Shown: in pieces, positions 5,810 to 9,062 of the stretch
Layout of the letters: every line of letters starts with the position of its first letter
Numbering within the stretch: the stretch's first letter is position 1
NCBI GenBank assembly: GCA_013153895.1
Contig: JAADDN010000145.1
Location: 1-9,062, forward strand
DNA length: 9,062 nt
Direction: 5' to 3'
DNA from: Thermoproteota archaeon
GTDB taxonomy: Archaea > Thermoproteota > Thermoprotei > Thermoproteales > Thermocladiaceae
Position numbers and translations under genes: made by a program
Notes under the pieces: model-generated
Database searches by the model: none
What the model was told of the DNA's origin: nothing
Seen by the model: only the letters and a program-made list of their open reading frames with translations

Positions 5810-6682
5810 ATGAGACCTCCACGACTAATAAAACCAATAATAGACATAGCAGTACCCTGGAACGTTCTCGAAGAATGTCCTGATGAGAGAGAGAAGGTTA
5901 GAAAGATAGGTTACATATGTAGAGGAGCAGCAATATTTCAAACATCTAGACTCATAATATATAGATACGGTAAGGTAGACGAGAAAGAGCTACGTTTCTT
6001 AAAGAGGAATCTCGAGTATCTAGTCTGTCCACCATACTTGAGAAAAGATCTCTTTAAGATAGAACCAGAGTTAAAATATGCAGGACTACTACCGCCATTA
6101 AAGACTCCCTGCCACTATCTAGCTTCAAAAGATAAGATAAGACCTGGAGACATACTTGAAGGAATAGTCACAAGATGGGATGGGTATTATAGTCTAGTGA
6201 AGATAGGTGAAGGAAAGTTTGCTAGAGTACCAAAACCATATCCAGTAGGTTCAAGATTAACTATAAGAATAGAGGCAGAAAGTAGAGAAGGTAAGTATAG
6301 AGCTCATGTAGTATCTCTAGACAAGATTGAAATATATTGGAACATAACGATAGAGGAAAAACATCTTAAAGAACTATTAAACATTGAAGAGTACTCAACA
6401 ATAATATTGACAGGAAAAGAAGGTAAAGATATTAGAAATATTTATCAAGATATTCAGAGAGAACTTGCAAGAGCTAAAGAACAAAATAGGAGAATACTCG
6501 TAATATTTGGTTCACCACGTAAAGGTGTAGATCAGATATTTCAGGAAGAGAACATAGATATAGAAAAGTACTATTATGTGAACTTCATTCCAGAACAGGG
6601 CGTGGAAACTATACGAACAGAGGAAGCAATAATATCAGTACTATCCATACTTCACTTTATCAGGACCTGTCTCTTGAGATGA
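5810..6682 (+). CDS. SPOUT-class RNA methyltransferase with inserted OB-fold (COG2106-like)
   Basis: A 290-residue protein of the archaeal/eukaryotic SPOUT family that uses S-adenosylmethionine to methylate RNA, probably rRNA in the cytoplasm. Residues 5-100 form the first half of the Rossmann-like domain. Residues 108-170 look like an OB-fold insertion (RPGDILEGIVTRWDGYYSLV, then GEGKFARVPKPYPVG). Residues 175-290 hold the knotted C-terminal half, including ILVIFGSPRKGV (229-240) and NFIPEQGVETIRTEEA (258-273), which form the cofactor-binding trefoil knot. The length is normal and no key segment is missing. It starts 6 bp after the small charged ORF and is followed after 33 bp by an unrecognised gene on the same strand. 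The exact target nucleotide cannot be read from sequence. In many archaea this gene neighbours ribosomal protein genes, but none lies in this window. Confidence 0.88.
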   Translation: MRPPRLIKPIIDIAVPWNVLEECPDEREKVRKIGYICRGAAIFQTSRLIIYRYGKVDEKELRFLKRNLEYLVCPPYLRKDLFKIEPELKYAGLLPPLKTPCHYLASKDKIRPGDILEGIVTRWDGYYSLVKIGEGKFARVPKPYPVGSRLTIRIEAESREGKYRAHVVSLDKIEIYWNITIEEKHLKELLNIEEYSTIILTGKEGKDIRNIYQDIQRELARAKEQNRRILVIFGSPRKGVDQIFQEENIDIEKYYYVNFIPEQGVETIRTEEAIISVLSILHFIRTCLLR

Positions 6683-6715
6683 TAACTTATAGTATAGATA
6701 ATTAAGGTAGTATAT

Positions 6716-7645
6716 GTGTCTGAAGAGGAAATCATAGTTGCATTAACACCTCCACGACCTGAATCAATACAGGATCTTGAAGAGATAGTTAATAAGTATA
6801 ACGTAAGGACGATAATATTTGAACTTCCTGAACCATCTCTGATAGATAAGTTCCTTAGAGGAGAAGTAACTGTTGATGATGTTCTTCTCGATCTTGAGCT
6901 TGAGTATCCAATATTTACTAGAGAACTACTATTATTAGCTAAGAGACTTCATGATAAAGGTATTAAAGTTCTATTTATAGATCCTTACCAGGAGATTGCT
7001 ACTAGAATAAAAGTTAAACTATTTCTTAGAAAAGGTCTAGAAGAACTTGATAAAGACCTGACAGCTAGGTATATAGCAATGCTTGAGCTTAATCTTGGAA
7101 AAATATTTCAAGAGTATTATAAAGCATATTCAAGAAGAGATTTTGACAAGCTTCTAGAAGCAACGTTAAGATATGCTAAGTTTGATGCAGAGAGAACAAG
7201 ATTTAGAACTGAGCTTAGAATAAGAAAGTTACAGGAGATAGTAGAAAATCTTGATAAACCTATACTAATACATACACATTTCATAAATAAGTTATTACCA
7301 AGAGAGCTTGAGAGAAGATTAGGAAAACCTATAAAAGTTGTAGACCTATATGAGGAACAGCTAAAGAAGATCGGCAAGAGAATTGAACATCCAGGAAGAA
7401 GATTAACACAAGCATACTTACTACATGATGAGACCAATATCGAGAAATTGAAGATTCTTGCAGCAAAGACAATAATACTCGTATCACAGTACCCACCAGC
7501 AGAACTAATACCAACACCAGAAAATAGGTACCCAATGCTTAAAAAAGACATAGAAATACTAGAACAGTTAGAAGGTAAAGAGAACCTGGAAGAATTAAAA
7601 ATACTATACAAGAAGCTTATAGAGAGAACCGCGACGCACCGATAA
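6716..7645 (+). CDS. conserved-looking hypothetical protein, 309 residues, possibly EREA/TraB-like fold
   Basis: I do not recognise this protein with confidence. It is soluble, highly charged and mostly helical, with no signal peptide or membrane segment. Three alternating strand-helix units are visible: VRTIIFELPEPS (30-41), GIKVLFIDPYQE (82-93) and KPILIHTHFINKLL (183-196). Between them are long Arg/Lys/Glu-rich helices. The order of an early Glu strand, an IDP strand, an Arg-rich helix and a late strand ending in His is loosely like the EREA/TraB/ChaN group, but I see no diagnostic motif, so this is only a suggestion. The start is GTG with AAGGTAG a few bases upstream. It follows the methyltransferase by 33 bp and is probably co-transcribed. 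Its stop codon lies within a GC-rich hairpin, and a box C/D sRNA follows 45 bp later. Confidence 0.75.
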   Translation: MSEEEIIVALTPPRPESIQDLEEIVNKYNVRTIIFELPEPSLIDKFLRGEVTVDDVLLDLELEYPIFTRELLLLAKRLHDKGIKVLFIDPYQEIATRIKVKLFLRKGLEELDKDLTARYIAMLELNLGKIFQEYYKAYSRRDFDKLLEATLRYAKFDAERTRFRTELRIRKLQEIVENLDKPILIHTHFINKLLPRELERRLGKPIKVVDLYEEQLKKIGKRIEHPGRRLTQAYLLHDETNIEKLKILAAKTIILVSQYPPAELIPTPENRYPMLKKDIEILEQLEGKENLEELKILYKKLIERTATHR

Positions 7646-7678
7646 GAGGGTCAGATAGACCCCCGATGAATCGGTGTG
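7635..7678 (+). ncRNA. GC-rich stem-loop spanning the stop codon of the preceding gene
   Basis: Bases 7635-7643 pair with 7670-7678 (nine pairs, one G-U). An inner stem pairs GGGTC (7648-7652) with GACCC (7658-7662) around a five-base AGATA loop. The internal loop is AAGA on one side and CCGATGA on the other. The surrounding 50 bases (7631-7680) are about 60% GC, well above the neighbourhood, which in hyperthermophiles often marks structured RNA. It resembles one H/ACA guide hairpin, but no ACA follows the lower stem. It may instead stabilise the mRNA end or guide processing of the sRNA downstream. Confidence 0.4.
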
Positions 7679-7690
7679 CCAATAATAAAA

Positions 7691-7740
7691 ATGATGAGTA
7701 CCACCCGGCACAGAAAAATGAAGAGAACTTACCCGACTGA
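7691..7740 (+). ncRNA. box C/D guide sRNA with a guide matching 23S rRNA
   Basis: The boxes are: C (ATGATGA) at 7691-7697, D' variant (CAGA) at 7711-7714, C' (ATGAAGA) at 7718-7724 and D (CTGA) at 7737-7740. The guides are 13 nt (GTACCACCCGGCA) and exactly 12 nt (GAACTTACCCGA). The second guide is a perfect complement of UCGGGUAAGUUC, which I remember as E. coli 23S rRNA positions 1946-1957. The fifth-base rule would put the methyl group on the G equivalent to 1950. The first guide's target is not recognised. No promoter lies at the right distance upstream, so the RNA is probably processed from the transcript of the preceding operon. Box order, spacer lengths and the C' mismatch are the same as in the sRNA at 64-113. 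Confidence 0.85.
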
Positions 7741-7894
7741 GCCACAGAGTCGTGAATCCCTGCACGTATCTTAAAGCTAGTCATAGTCCCATGAGCGATA
7801 GTGTCAAGAATCTAGGAAGATACTACCACTATGTTGACAAGCGACTTCAGAAAAGATATTTCATTTAAGTGATATTTATCATATATTCAGGAGA
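7741..7894. other. intergenic stretch with weak inverted repeats and a possible promoter
   Basis: No reading frame of interest is present. Several short pairings exist, such as CATAGT (7782-7787) with ACTATG (7828-7833), and TAGTGTC (7799-7805) with GATACTA (7819-7825), so a small structured RNA is possible but not shown. The last 35 bases turn AT-rich (TTTAAG at 7864, ATTTAT at 7874) and probably hold the promoter of the gene at 7895. Confidence 0.3.
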
Positions 7895-8398
7895 ATGCAT
7901 AAAACTATACCGTGTAATTATGTTCCTGTTGAAGTTTTTTGCCGTAGGGTTAATAGGGTACTGAGGTTTAGTCACTTATTTGCTATTCTTGTAGGATTTC
8001 CTTTAATACTTGCATGCATTTTTAACTATTTCTATCAGATTCCTCTTTACCTATGGATTGATATTGTATTAACTTTTCTAGTTGTACTAATTATAACGCT
8101 TGTATTAATACCAGCAAAAGTTGAAATAACATCAGATGGACATCTAATCGTACATGCCGTCTTTCTACGTAGAGCAGACTATGGTAGAATAATCTCGATA
8201 ACAAGAGTTGTTCAAGTACCTAAGCTATTTTGTCCAGTTGGTAATAGAGGATTTTACGGATATTGGGCATGGTGTGATAGTCCAGAAGGATTTATCATAT
8301 TCATATCAGAGAGAAAATGCAATTACCTATATAAGATTAAGACAGATAAAAACTACACAATCTATATATGCACATCAAAAGAACTGATGGTATACTAA
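7895..8398 (+). CDS. small membrane protein with two helices and a probable PH-like C-terminal domain
   Basis: A 167-residue protein. Residues 26-47 and 51-72 are strongly hydrophobic and separated by a short turn, giving a hairpin in the membrane with both ends on the same side. Residues 74-165 form a run of short beta strands: AKVEITSDGHLIVHAVF, IISITRVVQV, GFYGYWAWCDSPEGFIIFIS and YLYKIKTDKNYTIYIC. This is the pattern of the bacterial/archaeal PH-like domains that follow a membrane hairpin. The domain assignment is from strand pattern and the Gly/aromatic-rich centre, not from a conserved motif. The ATG follows GGAG by one base, closer than a normal ribosome binding site, so a leaderless mRNA is as likely. 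Function is unknown. It looks transcribed alone. Confidence 0.75.
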   Translation: MHKTIPCNYVPVEVFCRRVNRVLRFSHLFAILVGFPLILACIFNYFYQIPLYLWIDIVLTFLVVLIITLVLIPAKVEITSDGHLIVHAVFLRRADYGRIISITRVVQVPKLFCPVGNRGFYGYWAWCDSPEGFIIFISERKCNYLYKIKTDKNYTIYICTSKELMVY

Positions 8399-8500
8399 TA
8401 CCCCGTTCCTCATCTTGGTACATCTCTTCATCTTTCTGACATTATAGCTCCAATAATGATGTACTTATTGTAACTCATAAAGATTAGTGGGAAGTATGCA
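8399..8500. other. short intergenic gap, pyrimidine-rich at its start
   Basis: Bases 8404-8440 are rich in C and T on the plus strand and could end transcription of the membrane-protein gene. Nothing else is recognised here. Confidence 0.2.
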
Positions 8501-8508
8501 ATTTATAG
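8501..8508 (+). promoter_or_regulatory. TATA box of the antitoxin-like gene
   Basis: TTTATAGT lies about 25 bp upstream of the ATG at 8529, the spacing expected for a leaderless archaeal transcript. It also lies inside the longer reading frame that would begin at GTG 8487, which argues against that upstream start. Confidence 0.45.
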
Positions 8509-8528
8509 TATGTTCTAGTTTAGTTCTA

Positions 8529-8738
8529 ATGGTGGGAATTTTGAAAGTAACTATTAAATTGTTGGAGAGGTTTAGGTTTGTTCTTGAGGAGTTGAAGAGG
8601 TTTGAGGAGAGGTTTGGTATGTCTAGTGAAGAGTTTTATAGGAAGTGGACTAGTGGTGAAATACCAGAACCAGCTGATCCTCACCTACTAGCAGAATACC
8701 TTACCTGGCAAGATCTAATAGAAGAACTGAGGAATTAA
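8529..8738 (+). CDS. small antitoxin-like protein
   Basis: About 69 residues from ATG 8529. The body reads KLLERFRFVLEELKRF, then FGMSSEEFYRKW, then a Pro/Asp-containing turn and a final amphipathic helix. This helix-turn layout with F/YGMSSEEFY is common in small archaeal and bacterial proteins encoded beside toxins, where the partner is bound by the helical domain. That reading is family memory, not proof. No toxin gene follows on the same strand within the window, so it is an orphan here. The frame can be extended to GTG 8487, which would add a hydrophobic N-terminus unlike the family. TTG 8541, preceded by GGTGGGA, is another candidate start. Codons in the first half favour G or T endings (TTT, TTG, AGG, GGT) while the last third uses A endings like the neighbours. 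Confidence 0.65.
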   Translation: MVGILKVTIKLLERFRFVLEELKRFEERFGMSSEEFYRKWTSGEIPEPADPHLLAEYLTWQDLIEELRN

Positions 8739-8872
8739 AACAGAAAATCATGAAACATCAAACAAAAACATCTTAACCTCTCTTAGAAAACTCTCAATAG
8801 AAGAATCATAAAAAGAGTCTAACCCTATCAAAAACATGTCTATGACGTAAATAATCTCTTAGAAGCTTGTTA

Positions 8873-9061
8873 CTATTGTCTACATTTATTCACTATGTTT
8901 AACTTAAGCAATCTTAACATACTAATAAACCTGTAATATTCGTCCTTAGGTGGTAACAGGTATAGTGCACATACTTTTTTACATTTCTTAAGTACAATAA
9001 CTATCCAACATTTTCCCTGAGGCTTTACTAGTAATACAAATACGTTACCGAACTTTCTAGA
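8873..9061 (-). CDS. 3' end of an unrecognised gene entering from the right edge
   Basis: An open frame of 62 codons runs from the window edge to TAG at 8875-8873 on the minus strand; its start lies outside. The translation contains FGNVFVLLVKPQGKCWIVIV, then KKCKKVCALYLLPPKDEYY and RFISMLRLLKLN. This is an alternating beta-strand pattern with four cysteines and a basic character, and it looks like real protein. I cannot assign a family. Two more frames on the same strand (8785-8872 and 8748-8808) carry on with protein-like sequence, so the gene may be frameshifted and this stop may be premature. It converges on the antitoxin-like gene. Confidence 0.4.
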   Translation of the reverse strand, partial: SRKFGNVFVLLVKPQGKCWIVIVLKKCKKVCALYLLPPKDEYYRFISMLRLLKLNIVNKCRQ

Positions 9062-9062
9062 C

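Noticed and set aside
5626..5847. Minus-strand 73-codon frame across the divergent promoter region
   Set aside because: It would overlap the promoter, the small plus-strand ORF and the start of the methyltransferase gene, and its serine/phenylalanine-rich sequence looks like a shadow.
7117..7611. Minus-strand open frame of 164 codons opposite the 309-residue gene
   Set aside because: Serine/phenylalanine-rich shadow of an A-rich gene, with no initiation context. The plus-strand frame has the better composition and start.
7635..7681. H/ACA pseudouridine guide RNA
   Set aside because: The double hairpin has a fitting shape, but the ACA box expected just after the lower stem is missing and no kink-loop is evident.
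7782..7839. Second H/ACA candidate ending in ACA at 7837-7839
   Set aside because: The distance from upper stem to ACA is about 11 nt instead of 14-16, and the pocket has only two bases on its 3' side.
8404..8460. Third box C/D sRNA on the minus strand (AGATGA-like boxes)
   Set aside because: No CTGA box D at 12 nt spacing and no proper box C.
1..9062. CRISPR array, insertion sequence or tRNA gene
   Set aside because: No regularly spaced repeats, transposase motifs, terminal inverted repeats or cloverleaf were found on either strand by eye.

Overview
The window reads as chromosomal DNA from an AT-rich hyperthermophilic archaeon, most likely a crenarchaeon (Thermoproteota). The signs are: two box C/D guide sRNAs in the compact archaeal format (50 nt from box C to box D), an archaeal OB-fold SPOUT RNA methyltransferase, GGTGA-type ribosome binding sites inside tightly overlapped genes, archaeal TATA boxes, and heavy AGA/ATA codon use. 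No bacterial promoter or rRNA/tRNA gene is visible. The organism assignment is inference.

Minus strand, 5620 down to 114: a six-gene operon. In transcription order it encodes a four-cluster CooF-like ferredoxin, a CooS-type carbon monoxide dehydrogenase homologue, a fused NuoC/NuoD-like [NiFe]-hydrogenase large subunit, a two-cluster HycF/EchF-like ferredoxin, a NuoB/EchC-like hydrogenase small subunit, and a SagB-type FMN nitroreductase. Three of the junctions overlap by 4-10 bp. The hydrogenase has all its NiFe ligands. The window has no membrane subunit of the HycD/EchB/CooK or HycC/EchA/CooM type, although every known energy-converting group 4 hydrogenase has one. The CooS protein keeps its B and D electron-transfer clusters. 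It has lost the histidine ligand, one cysteine ligand, the catalytic lysine and the proton-relay histidines of the Ni-Fe C-cluster. The operon may therefore encode a soluble redox machine joining H2 or protons to a CODH-fold protein of altered chemistry. This is the most unusual content of the window.

A compact divergent control region (5621-5680) has one TATA-like element that could serve both directions. An 8+3+8 bp perfect palindrome covers the cooS start codon.

Plus strand, 5681 to 7645: a tiny lysine/glutamate-rich ORF, the SPOUT methyltransferase and a 309-residue unrecognised protein. These are followed by a GC-rich hairpin across the last stop codon and a box C/D sRNA. One guide of that sRNA matches a conserved 23S rRNA segment as I remember it. 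A second box C/D sRNA of identical layout starts at the base after the nitroreductase stop codon, on the minus strand.

Right end, 7895 to 9062: a small two-helix membrane protein with a probable PH-like domain, an antitoxin-like small protein with no visible partner, and the 3' end of a minus-strand reading frame entering from the edge. Two further frames continue that last one as if it were frameshifted.
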